A DNA stretch of 13,081 nucleotides from Candidatus Omnitrophota bacterium (GTDB lineage: Bacteria; Omnitrophota; Koll11; Pluralincolimonadales; Pluralincolimonadaceae): NCBI GenBank assembly GCA_022709465.1, contig JAKLIT010000027.1, forward strand, positions 1 through 13,081, read 5' to 3'. The translations under genes and the position numbers were made by a program. Below the pieces are notes generated by a model that was not told the origin of the DNA, did no database searches, and saw nothing but the letters and a program-made list of their open reading frames with translations. Below are positions 1 to 7,305 of this stretch, in pieces (positions within the stretch are counted from its first letter, which is position 1; each line of letters opens with the position of its first letter).

Positions 1-171
1 GGAATTGAAGCGGGTATCGTGGCCGATAACTACGAGAGGCGGGGTCTTCTTCGAAGAATGGTGCGCCTTGACGTAACCTGCTATGCCCAGAGATGCTTTT
101 CTTACGTTCGCGAATGTGAACTGGTCTGCGATAACGGCTCTCCAGCCGCTCGTGCCGAACTTTATTGCCAT
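1..171 (-). CDS. Phosphoglucomutase/phosphomannomutase family protein, N-terminal fragment
   Basis: This is the first 57 codons of an alpha-D-phosphohexomutase; the rest lies beyond base 1. The start ATG (169-171) directly follows the purN stop TAG (172-174) with no gap, so translation is probably coupled. The visible protein begins MAIKFGTSGWRAVIAD, followed by a segment ending LVVIGHDTRFNS. GTSGWR near the N-terminus, then a beta strand ending in a G-x-D-x-R motif, is the hallmark start of domain 1 in this superfamily, which interconverts hexose 1- and 6-phosphates. The active-site serine loop should lie just past the window edge and cannot be checked. Whether the substrate is glucose, mannose or an amino sugar cannot be told from this piece. 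It is probably co-transcribed with trxA and purN. Confidence 0.85.
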   Translation of the reverse strand, partial: MAIKFGTSGWRAVIADQFTFANVRKASLGIAGYVKAHHSSKKTPPLVVIGHDTRFNS

Positions 172-771
172 CTACTTGATTATTACCTTCCTGCCCCTTA
201 CCGTCAGCTTCCCCCTGGCAAAAAGGTCTATCGCCTCGGGATACAGCTTATGTTCCAGTTTATGGACGCGCGCCAGAAGTGTCTTTTCCGTATCGTCATG
301 CCTGACGGGGCACGCTTCCTGTAGGATGATGGGACCGCCGTCGACCTCCTCGGTCACGAAGTGAACCGTCGGGCCCGTTACTTTAACTGCGTATTGTATC
401 GCATCTTTGATCGCTTGTCCACCTTTAAATGCGGGCAGGAGCGCCGGGTGGATGTTGATTATCCTGTTCCTGTATTTCCTTACGAAACCGCTGCTTAAGA
501 TCCTCATATATCCGGCCAGCGCGATAAGCCCTATCTTCCTCGCGGAAAGCTCGCGGATCATCGCGGATTCAAGCTCTTTCTTCGATGGGAAATCCTTCGG
601 GTCGAAGACCGCCGCCGGTATGCCCGCCCTGCGGGCACGCTCGACCGCATAGGCCTTCGGGTTATCGCAGACGACGAGCGCAAGCCGGGCTTTTATGCGG
701 CCCTTCCTCGCGGCATCGATTATCGCCTGCAGGTTCGTCCCTTGTCCGGAGCAAAAAACCGCGAAGTTCAT
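172..771 (-). CDS. purN: Phosphoribosylglycinamide formyltransferase (GAR transformylase 1)
   Basis: This enzyme transfers a formyl group from 10-formyltetrahydrofolate to glycinamide ribonucleotide, the third step of de novo purine synthesis, in the cytosol. The 199-residue length is close to the usual size for PurN. Visible motifs are the N-terminal phosphate-binding loop FCSGQGTNLQ (residues 6-15), the folate/catalytic stretch NIHPALLPAFKG (106-117) and the VDGGPII segment (143-149). The expected catalytic triad is N106, H108 and D144, and all three are present, so the enzyme should be active. The start ATG overlaps the trxA stop by 4 nt (768-771) and has no clear ribosome-binding site of its own, which points to translational coupling. 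No other purine genes are visible nearby. Confidence 0.95.
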   Translation of the reverse strand: MNFAVFCSGQGTNLQAIIDAARKGRIKARLALVVCDNPKAYAVERARRAGIPAAVFDPKDFPSKKELESAMIRELSARKIGLIALAGYMRILSSGFVRKYRNRIINIHPALLPAFKGGQAIKDAIQYAVKVTGPTVHFVTEEVDGGPIILQEACPVRHDDTEKTLLARVHKLEHKLYPEAIDLFARGKLTVRGRKVIIK

Positions 772-1097
772 TTCAGCAGCGCGTCCAGCCTTCTTGATAT
801 CTCCTCCTTCGAGACCACGCCTACGGCGCGGCTTGCTTCCTTGCCGTCCTTGAAGAATATCAGTGTCGGGATGTTCATTACATTGAAGTGCGACGCGGTC
901 TCTACGGCCTCGTCTACTTCGACCTTCGCGACTTTTATCTTGCCGGCATAATCTTTCGCGACCGCCTCTACGGCGGGAGCAAGCATTTTACACGGCATGC
1001 ACCATTCGGCCCAAAAATCCACCAGCACGACGCCTTTTGCCTCGATCACCTGCTTGTCAAAATCCTCGTCCTTCAGATGCAAAACGTTGTCAGACAT
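768..1097 (-). CDS. trxA: Thioredoxin
   Basis: This is a 109-residue cytosolic dithiol oxidoreductase of normal thioredoxin length. The active-site stretch is DFWAEWCMPCKML, with redox cysteines C33 and C36. The intervening pair is Met-Pro rather than the usual Gly-Pro, which may shift its redox potential. The cis-proline loop NIPTLIFF and the following strand FKDGKEA are intact. I chose ATG at 1095-1097 because a GGAG sits 6 nt upstream; an in-frame TTG two codons earlier (1101-1103) is too close to that site. A consensus promoter lies just upstream. Its likely reductant partner, thioredoxin reductase, is encoded about 4 kb upstream in the same direction. TrxA could also feed electrons to envelope thiol proteins, but no DsbD-type carrier is visible here. 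Confidence 0.93.
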   Translation of the reverse strand: MSDNVLHLKDEDFDKQVIEAKGVVLVDFWAEWCMPCKMLAPAVEAVAKDYAGKIKVAKVEVDEAVETASHFNVMNIPTLIFFKDGKEASRAVGVVSKEEISRRLDALLK

Positions 1098-1122
1098 GGT
1101 CAACTCCGTTGTTAGGGCCTAA

Positions 1123-1151
1123 ATTATATCTCATGGCCTGGGTAGTGTCAA
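1123..1151 (-). promoter_or_regulatory. Consensus sigma-70-type promoter for trxA-purN-phosphohexomutase
   Basis: On the minus strand the -35 box TTGACA occupies 1151-1146 and the -10 box TATAAT occupies 1128-1123, separated by exactly 17 bp. Both hexamers match the consensus at every position. The predicted transcription start is near 1116, giving a leader of roughly 20 nt before the trxA ATG at 1097. The promoter lies over the last codons and the TGA stop (1131-1133) of the upstream exosortase-target gene, so the -35 box is also coding sequence (Leu-Thr). No operator is evident. Confidence 0.8.
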
Positions 1152-4076
1152 GGAATGCGGTTTTCGCCTGAATCCCTTCACCAGAATCACGGATAAGAGC
1201 ACGCAAAGGGCGGTTACAACCAATGACGGCGCCGACGCTTCAAGCGGCTCTATCTCCTCGGGGTTCTCGTCGAAACTAAGCGCCTGCGAACTCTTAAGCT
1301 TCTGCCTCTCTTTCAATTCCATCCTTCTCTTCTGGGCCTCGTTCTCGACCACGATATATGCCGTCGCCGGCACCATTACCCCGCTCTTCCTGCTTAGATC
1401 GACGACTTCCCGCAGGAGGCCCGGCGCGAGCGAGGGATTCCTGTCCATCCGGATATTCCCCAGCCAGGCCTGTGCCGCAAGCGGGTATTTTTCGCCGGGC
1501 AACCCGGCCGTCGCCATGCCAAGCGGGCGGAACTTTCCCGTCACGCCATCATAGACCTCTATCTCTCGGCCATCGCCTGCGCCGAAATAAGCGACCGATC
1601 CGCCTTCCCCGCAAACAGCCAACGCGCCGGCCGACCTGAGCACGACGACCTTGTCCGCGGAAAGCGCACCCAATGTTGCCGTGTCGCCGGATACTGCGAT
1701 ACGACAGCTATTCTCTTCAGGAACTATGGCGGAAAATGCCGAGAAGTTCCCTTCGTCCGCGAAAACGGCATCCTTGCCAGTCACCGCTACGAATACCGGA
1801 TACCTCATGAATCCCGGACCATCCGGCGTATCCGCCGACATCCCGGCCTCATACATCAGCAACGACCTCTTTACTGCGCGCTCTTTCAGGAATGCGCCGC
1901 GGCGCTGCAGGCCGCATGACATTATCGCTTTCTTTATCCCTTCCTGGTCATTCGCGCTGAATGTCCCTATATCGACGAGCTCGAAATTCGCGGCCGTAAG
2001 CGACACGCTGCTCACGCCGGGGAAACGCGCGCAAATCTCCTTTATCATTTCGGGATACTCAGCGGAACGCGGGCCTGAGCCCTTCGAATAATCAAGTATG
2101 AAGTGCAGGTAAGGTTTTCTCGTGACGGCGGGCAGTTTTTTCGCGGCGCTGCGCGGAATATACAGCAGGAAACCTCCCTTGCCCGGAGCGGCTGCGGCAG
2201 AAACGCTCCCGTCCGCATCGGGCGCGCCGCCAAGGGAAATCTCCCTGCCCTCTATCCTGATGTCCGGGGAAAAGCCCGAAGGATACATGAATTCTATTAC
2301 GGTAACGCGCTCTTCGGATGCTGCGAACGGATACACGCTAAGGTTGAGCAGGCCATCCGGCTTGTATATGAGCAGCCCGGGGTCCCTGCGGAAATCGCGT
2401 ATCATCCGGTAGACCCACATGGCGGTCTTTCGCTCGAAAATGCTTCCGGGCACAAGTTCATTCCCTATCTTCAGCCAGTACCCGGAGACCGTAACATACG
2501 CCGGGACTTTGATATCGGCGTTGAATTCGGAATTCGCGCGTCCCGTGTTCTTCATCGTTATCGTGACGCGTTTTATTGCGCATCCGGCGCTTCCTGCGTC
2601 AGAGACATCGGCGGATACCATCTCCACCAGGGAGGTCTTGGCAGAAGGCATCACGCGATTCCGCGGTCTTATGCTCCTTGCGCGGCTCCTGGCGCTTAAG
2701 AAACCTTGTCCCGACCGCGCTTTTGACAGGTCCTCTCCCGAGAATATCTTATAGAGGTTCTCGACCTTGCTGTCCTGCAGGACCATGCCGTTAAAGACGA
2801 TCTTGTTGTAATAGGACGAGATGAACGGCACGGTTATGCCTTCCTTGTAATTGTGCAGTTTCAGGAACGCGTTTTTTGCCGCATCCGCGCTGCCGTTATA
2901 CCTTGATTGTTTTACATAATCCGGGCTGTAGACGTAATTGATGGCTTTTGAAAGCGAGGCCTTATCGATGAAAGCCGATACGGTAAAACAGGCAGGTATG
3001 ATAAGGGCCGCCCCGACGGCAAGCGCAATGGGCGCAGCCTTGGCGCCGCCCCATAACTTAACATAGCCGTCCCCGATACACCTGCAATGGATGATAAACA
3101 ACGCCGTCGGCGCCAGTATCAGGAATCCGGTTCCCGCGGCTATCATCGCGAATAACGATAGCGGGAGGAAAGGCAGGAAGACCAGGAAGAAATAAAGCGT
3201 GAACGGGAATGTCAGGCACCTGGCCAGCCATAATGCGCGGTCCGCGGTTTTATTCCCTATCTGCGGTATCGCCAGTATTATGCCGTTGACTACCGTCAGG
3301 ATATATACTATCGGCGCCTGGAAGTCCGCGGGAAAAGGTATGAGGCTGTTCAGCAGCAATCCGCTTAGCGGCGCAGCAAGGCCGACGAAATACGTAAGCA
3401 CGATAGTGCCTATCCTGCCGAGTTTTACCGCCCACGCGTAGATCGCCAACAGGATGCGCAACAGCAGCAATAGCAGGGCCAAAGTAGATATCACGATGAA
3501 TATCATGACGATCGCCGCCGAAATATCATTGCCCCTGCTGACGAAAGCGAGGCTGAACAGCACATACCAGATTATCGGTATGGTCACCAGGAGCAGCAGC
3601 GAGACCCCCGTATCGACCCGCACGTCCAATCTTGTCTTGAACGAAGAAAGCAATAATGCCGCGTAGAAAATGGCGGGCATAACAAAGATGAACTGGTAAT
3701 AGATCACTTCGCCCATGTTCAGCACCCACGGCATCGTGGAGGACGGCACGAGTATTTCCGCCTTGCTCACGAAATTCCACAGGTACAATATGTTCAGCGC
3801 CAGCAGCAACGCCGCGGCTATCCAGTTCGCAGGCCGCTTCCTCCTCTTCAGGTCGGCGTACAACAGCGTGCCGCAGGCAAACAGTATCAGCTGGAATATG
3901 AACACGTACAGGGCGGCAGACCTGCCCTCGGCGGCCAATTCGCTTTTTATCACCCAGTACGCCCCGAGGTTGAGGGCCATCAATACCGCCTGCGGAACCG
4001 TAACGACCCAAAACAATAACGAGGGCTTCCTTAATCCTTCGGATGCCGACGGCTGTTTTGTGTTATCTGTTTCCAC
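1131..4076 (-). CDS. Polytopic VIT-domain protein, probable exosortase target (MSEP-CTERM-like)
   Basis: This 981-residue membrane protein is the probable dedicated substrate of the adjacent exosortase. Residues 19-370 hold about ten hydrophobic helices. Residues about 375-490 are soluble, and 500-605 resemble a VIT (vault/inter-alpha-trypsin) domain. Residues 655-795 look like a von Willebrand A-type fold starting at strand LHFILDYSKGS, where the metal-site motif is D662-x-S664-x-x-S667 rather than DxSxS. A charged coiled-coil-like stretch (912-930) precedes the C-terminal tail: ASAP (947-950), a hydrophobic helix (951-967) and the basic cluster FRRK (969-972). That layout matches CTERM sorting signals. 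GTG (4074-4076) is taken as start because AAAGGAG lies 8 nt upstream; a TTG at 4103 lacks this. It overlaps the exosortase gene by 14 nt. In the known families, MSEP-CTERM proteins pair with exosortase K; the similar XrtN/VIT pair is the alternative. The molecular role is unknown. Confidence 0.75.
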   Translation of the reverse strand: METDNTKQPSASEGLRKPSLLFWVVTVPQAVLMALNLGAYWVIKSELAAEGRSAALYVFIFQLILFACGTLLYADLKRRKRPANWIAAALLLALNILYLWNFVSKAEILVPSSTMPWVLNMGEVIYYQFIFVMPAIFYAALLLSSFKTRLDVRVDTGVSLLLLVTIPIIWYVLFSLAFVSRGNDISAAIVMIFIVISTLALLLLLLRILLAIYAWAVKLGRIGTIVLTYFVGLAAPLSGLLLNSLIPFPADFQAPIVYILTVVNGIILAIPQIGNKTADRALWLARCLTFPFTLYFFLVFLPFLPLSLFAMIAAGTGFLILAPTALFIIHCRCIGDGYVKLWGGAKAAPIALAVGAALIIPACFTVSAFIDKASLSKAINYVYSPDYVKQSRYNGSADAAKNAFLKLHNYKEGITVPFISSYYNKIVFNGMVLQDSKVENLYKIFSGEDLSKARSGQGFLSARSRARSIRPRNRVMPSAKTSLVEMVSADVSDAGSAGCAIKRVTITMKNTGRANSEFNADIKVPAYVTVSGYWLKIGNELVPGSIFERKTAMWVYRMIRDFRRDPGLLIYKPDGLLNLSVYPFAASEERVTVIEFMYPSGFSPDIRIEGREISLGGAPDADGSVSAAAAPGKGGFLLYIPRSAAKKLPAVTRKPYLHFILDYSKGSGPRSAEYPEMIKEICARFPGVSSVSLTAANFELVDIGTFSANDQEGIKKAIMSCGLQRRGAFLKERAVKRSLLMYEAGMSADTPDGPGFMRYPVFVAVTGKDAVFADEGNFSAFSAIVPEENSCRIAVSGDTATLGALSADKVVVLRSAGALAVCGEGGSVAYFGAGDGREIEVYDGVTGKFRPLGMATAGLPGEKYPLAAQAWLGNIRMDRNPSLAPGLLREVVDLSRKSGVMVPATAYIVVENEAQKRRMELKERQKLKSSQALSFDENPEEIEPLEASAPSLVVTALCVLLSVILVKGFRRKPHSLTLPRP

Positions 4077-4584
4077 CGGAAAATCTCCTTTCAAAAAAGG
4101 CAAAACTCAATATCGTGACCGTAAGAAATATTGCCGCGCCGGCGCACATGTGCAGGGCGCGTTCATAATTTGCCGGCAACATGGCGGCGCTGATCCTGTA
4201 TACATATACCGACGCGATGACCCTTGCCGTATTCGCGGCCACGGATACCGCGTAAGACAGCAATAACACGGGGAGCGCGATCCGGGCCGCGCGCCGTATG
4301 GGATGGTAAAAAGCGTATGTTCCTATCAGTAGGGTATAAAGAAGTACGAAATATTTGAAAGCGCTGCAGGAATCCGAAATATTGACCGGCACTCCGTTCG
4401 CATTGATGCGGTAGCTGCCGTTATCCGACGCTTCCGCAGGCGACCCGAGAAAAAAGGACGAGGCCTTAGCCACGGGAAAACAAAAAAGCTTGCCATGGAC
4501 GGACGGAGCTATCCTTGGCAAGCTCATAAGCAAAATAAACGCGATTACCGCAATAAATACGCCTCGAACGGTATTACCTGGCAA
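4063..4584 (-). CDS. xrtK: Exosortase, small single-substrate type (probably XrtK)
   Basis: This is a 173-residue inner-membrane protein with about four to five hydrophobic segments. Exosortases are transpeptidase-like enzymes that recognise a C-terminal motif-helix-basic tail and cleave it at the membrane. The expected catalytic trio is present in the right order and context: C73 in DSCSAFKYF (71-79) at the start of a helix, R121 in AANTARVIAS (116-125), and H145 in ALHMCAGA (143-150). Translation probably begins at TTG (4582-4584), with a GGGTGG about 7 nt upstream; no in-frame ATG precedes the first helix. The small size and adjacency to a roughly 980-residue VIT protein fit the XrtK/MSEP-CTERM pairing better than the larger XrtN. 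It lies 18 nt after the DUF4019 gene. I am confident of the superfamily, less so of the subtype. Confidence 0.78.
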   Translation of the reverse strand: MPGNTVRGVFIAVIAFILLMSLPRIAPSVHGKLFCFPVAKASSFFLGSPAEASDNGSYRINANGVPVNISDSCSAFKYFVLLYTLLIGTYAFYHPIRRAARIALPVLLLSYAVSVAANTARVIASVYVYRISAAMLPANYERALHMCAGAAIFLTVTILSFAFFERRFSGGNR

Positions 4585-4602
4585 TTGAGACCACCCTTCG
4601 TA

Positions 4603-5013
4603 TCAGTCGACGTGGTATCCCGATATGCGCCATTTGCCGTCCTTGTCGAGCATCGGCACGACAATCTCCTGCGCGTTTACCTTCCTCTTGAAATCCGTCT
4701 CGTAGACGAGTATCACGTATTCTCCGTCGGGCGCGCCCTGCATCTTGCTTTCGCGCCTTGAGGATATTAGCTTCCTGTATTCGGCCTTGCCGAGCATGTC
4801 CCTGAGCGACCCGCAGGTCTGCACCCAGTCGCCCTTATTTATATTTGCCTTGAAGAACGAGGCAGCCGTGTCGTAGCTTTGCGCGTAATCCTTGTCGTCT
4901 ATCAGCTCCAGCCAGTTCTTTGCGGCTATCTGGGCTTTCTTCTCGGGGCTCGCGGCAAAGCACAGCCCGGCGCTTAACGCGACTATCATGACCGCCAATG
5001 CAAGCTTCTTCAT
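4603..5013 (-). CDS. Exported DUF4019 domain-containing protein
   Basis: This is a 136-residue protein with a clear signal peptide (residues 1-20, MKKLALAVMIVALSAGLCFA, cleaved after CFA), so it should be periplasmic. The mature part reads as a DUF4019 domain: an opening helix with AAKNWLELIDDKDYAQSY (31-48), a helix around WVQTCGSLRDMLG, the basic strand KLISSRRESKM, then a beta-sheet ending in GKWRISGYHVD. The fold is NTF2-like by family reputation and no enzymatic role is established. The start ATG overlaps the trxB stop by 4 nt, indicating coupling, and the exosortase gene follows after 18 nt. Its position between thioredoxin reductase and a sorting enzyme suggests an envelope role, but this is only context. 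Confidence 0.8.
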   Translation of the reverse strand: MKKLALAVMIVALSAGLCFAASPEKKAQIAAKNWLELIDDKDYAQSYDTAASFFKANINKGDWVQTCGSLRDMLGKAEYRKLISSRRESKMQGAPDGEYVILVYETDFKRKVNAQEIVVPMLDKDGKWRISGYHVD

Positions 5014-5939
5014 CTCGCTCCTCCTTTTTGTTCGATATATTTTTGGGCGGCGAACGCGGCCGTCGCGCCGTCACCGCAGGCAGTCACGAACTGCCTTAAT
5101 GATTTCTTGCGGCAATCGCCCGCGGCAAAAAATCCCGCCCTCGAGGCGGACGTGTCATCATCCGTTATAATATACCCCTTATCGTCCGTCGCGACAAGCC
5201 CTTTTGCGATCCCCGTATGCGGCGTGAAGCCGACGGCCAGGAAGACGCCCGCGGCGGGCACTATCTTCTGTTCCGACGTATTGACGTTCTTCGTCATGAT
5301 GCCCGACACTTTCTGGTCCCCGAGGATCTCGGTAACGACGCTGTCCCAGATGATATTTATCTTCTTTTCCGCGAACGCGCGCTCCTGCAGTATCTTCGTC
5401 GCGCGCAATTCGTTCCTGCGGTGTATCACGCTTATCCTGGAGCAGAAATGCGCGAGGTGCAGGGCCTCCTCTATGGCGGTATCGCCGCCGCCGACCACCG
5501 CCACTTCCTTGTTCCTGAAGAGCGGGCCGTCGCATGTCGCGCAATAGGAGACGCCGCGGCCCGCGAGCTTCTCTTCGCCGGGGACCCCGAGCTTCGAATA
5601 GCTTGCGCCCATCGCGAATATGACCGCCGACGCCGTATAAGTTCCCGTGTCGGAAACTACGGCCTTCAGGCCGTCCTTATCCTCGATCTTGGTAACTTCG
5701 CCCGTCTTTATCTCGAGCCCGAAACGCTGGGCCTGCTTAACCATCTCTTCTATGACGCCGGGCCCCGTGACCCCTTTTGAAAAACCGGGATAATTCTCGA
5801 GGAGGGGCGTCGTAAGTATCTGCCCTCCCGGCATCATCTTTTCGAGAAGCAGCGTCTTCAATCTCGCGCGAGAGGCGTAGATCCCGGCCGTAAGCCCGGC
5901 GGGCCCGCCGCCGATTATGATAACGTCGAGGTCAGGCAT
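5010..5939 (-). CDS. trxB: Thioredoxin-disulfide reductase
   Basis: This is a 309-residue FAD flavoprotein that passes electrons from NADPH to oxidised thioredoxin in the cytosol; the length is typical. Motifs in order are the FAD-binding GGGPAG (10-15), the redox pair C133-A-T-C136 in SYCATCDGPLF, the NADPH-binding GGGDTA (150-155), the NADPH-preference motif HRRNELR (173-179) and the second FAD motif GFFAAGDCR near the C-terminus. All catalytic elements are intact. The start ATG lies within the end of the MFS gene (8-nt overlap), with AAGGAG about 10 nt upstream. The stop overlaps the DUF4019 start by 4 nt. The presumed partner TrxA is encoded downstream at 768-1097. Confidence 0.96.
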   Translation of the reverse strand: MPDLDVIIIGGGPAGLTAGIYASRARLKTLLLEKMMPGGQILTTPLLENYPGFSKGVTGPGVIEEMVKQAQRFGLEIKTGEVTKIEDKDGLKAVVSDTGTYTASAVIFAMGASYSKLGVPGEEKLAGRGVSYCATCDGPLFRNKEVAVVGGGDTAIEEALHLAHFCSRISVIHRRNELRATKILQERAFAEKKINIIWDSVVTEILGDQKVSGIMTKNVNTSEQKIVPAAGVFLAVGFTPHTGIAKGLVATDDKGYIITDDDTSASRAGFFAAGDCRKKSLRQFVTACGDGATAAFAAQKYIEQKGGAR

Positions 5940-7206
5940 TTATATGTTTCTCCTTGAAAAAGTAAAGGTCCGCGAACCCGAGCATGCCCGCAACTACGTA
6001 AAAACCGCTTACAGCGTACAATATATAGCTCCTGTCCAGCGTCTCCGCGAGTTTCGACGCGCAGAGCATGAATATAAGGAACGCTATGTTCATCGCGATA
6101 CCGAGAGAGCTGAATATCCGGCCGCGCATGTTCTCGACGACCATCTCATGTATCATCGTGTTCGTCGAGATGCCTACCGGCGCGAGGAATATTCCCAGGA
6201 CCATCGCCGCCACCGACGCGGCCGCGAACGACTGCGTCCACTTAAGCAGCATCGTGAACGCGAACATCGCGAGACCGGCCGCGATAAAACACCCGAATAT
6301 CGTCTTGTGCATGGAAAACCGGTGCCCCGCCTTGCCGTAGGCCAGCGAACCGGCGAAGAATCCCGCCCCGAGGAACATGCCGAGCAGGCCGAGGTCTTTC
6401 GTTATCGAGCCCATCGAATCCTGTATGAAGACGATTATCACCGAATATGCCGCGCCGGCGCCCGCCATCATTACGAACAGCACCCTGAAGGCGAACCTTG
6501 CCTCGCGGTTATGCTTCAGGTACCTGAGCCCGTCGGTAATCTCCCTGACAATGGAGGTCTTTATGATCTTTTCTATGTTGGCCGCGCTTACCGGTTCGGA
6601 CGGTTTTTTCGCTCGCCTATGGTGGCCCGTAATGAAAACTATTGCGGCGGCGGACATCAGGTATATCAGTGCGTTGATGAACAGGCCGTTCTTGACCTTG
6701 ACCATTTCGACAAGCACCCCGCCGACGACGAACCAGAATATCGCCCCGATCATCCCCGTAACCGTGAAGAGCGAGTTCGCGACAAGCAGCTTCTCTTTCG
6801 AGACAAGGTCCGGGATTATCGAAAGCCGCGCGGGAAGGAAGAAACAGCTGACCGCGAATATGATGAAGACCGCGGCATATATCGGGACGGACGGCGCGGA
6901 GCTCACGTCCGCGAACAGCAGCGGGATCGCCAGTACCACAAGCCCGCGCAAAACATCGCAGACGATCATAGTGGTCTTCTTGTCCCACCTGTCGATGAAC
7001 GCGCCCGCGAGCGGGCTCACGAAGAAAGACGGGATTATGGTGAACGAGAAGAACTTCGCGAGCTCAAAAGGCGAGCCGGGTGTCCTCGCGTAGACGATCG
7101 CGATGAGGACCATCTGGTTGAGCCTGTCGCCGAACTGCGAGATTATCTGCCCAAGCCAGAGCAGGAAGAAATTACGTTCTTTTAGGACTTCCCTGAATCT
7201 CGCCAA
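5932..7206 (-). CDS. Major facilitator superfamily (MFS) transporter
   Basis: This is a 424-residue inner-membrane protein with about twelve hydrophobic helices in two six-helix halves joined by a cytoplasmic loop around HHRRAKKPSEP. The MFS signature between helices 2 and 3 is visible as GAFIDRWDKK (68-77), with the key D72-R73 pair. The overall pattern (an N-terminus like ERNFFLLWLGQIISQFGD, then a long central loop with REITDGLRYLKHN) matches the MFS_3/enterobactin-exporter-like group of putative drug or metabolite exporters. The substrate cannot be predicted. The start is TTG (7204-7206); an in-frame stop lies a few codons upstream, no strong Shine-Dalgarno is seen, and the next Met would remove most of the first helix. 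It begins 18 nt after tRNA-Thr, so its message starts where that tRNA is cut off. Confidence 0.9.
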   Translation of the reverse strand: MARFREVLKERNFFLLWLGQIISQFGDRLNQMVLIAIVYARTPGSPFELAKFFSFTIIPSFFVSPLAGAFIDRWDKKTTMIVCDVLRGLVVLAIPLLFADVSSAPSVPIYAAVFIIFAVSCFFLPARLSIIPDLVSKEKLLVANSLFTVTGMIGAIFWFVVGGVLVEMVKVKNGLFINALIYLMSAAAIVFITGHHRRAKKPSEPVSAANIEKIIKTSIVREITDGLRYLKHNREARFAFRVLFVMMAGAGAAYSVIIVFIQDSMGSITKDLGLLGMFLGAGFFAGSLAYGKAGHRFSMHKTIFGCFIAAGLAMFAFTMLLKWTQSFAAASVAAMVLGIFLAPVGISTNTMIHEMVVENMRGRIFSSLGIAMNIAFLIFMLCASKLAETLDRSYILYAVSGFYVVAGMLGFADLYFFKEKHINA

Positions 7207-7224
7207 ATTGGACTCTGAAGTTTA

Positions 7225-7300
7225 TGGAGCTGGCGAGAGGGATTGAACCTCCGACCCGCGATTTACGAAACCGCTGCTCTACCAACTGAGCTACGCCAGC
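7225..7300 (-). tRNA. tRNA-Thr (anticodon CGT)
   Basis: This is a 76-nt tRNA with an encoded 3' CCA (7227-7225). The acceptor arms GCTGGCG and CGCCAGC pair perfectly. The D-arm is GCTC..GAGC, the anticodon stem GCGGT/ATCGC encloses loop TTCGTAA with anticodon CGT at 7267-7265 (reads ACG), and the T-arm GGAGG/CCTCT encloses TTCAATC. The 5' end is only 5 nt after the stop of the CBM48 gene and the 3' end is 18 nt before the MFS start codon, so it must be excised from a longer transcript. Confidence 0.97.
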
Positions 7301-7305
7301 TTGAC

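Noticed and set aside
5917..7185. Long plus-strand open frame (422 codons) opposite the MFS gene
   Set aside because: Its product is extremely rich in Arg, Glu, Asp and Tyr with no hydrophobic core, as expected from the antisense of membrane-protein codons. The minus-strand MFS protein has motifs and helices.
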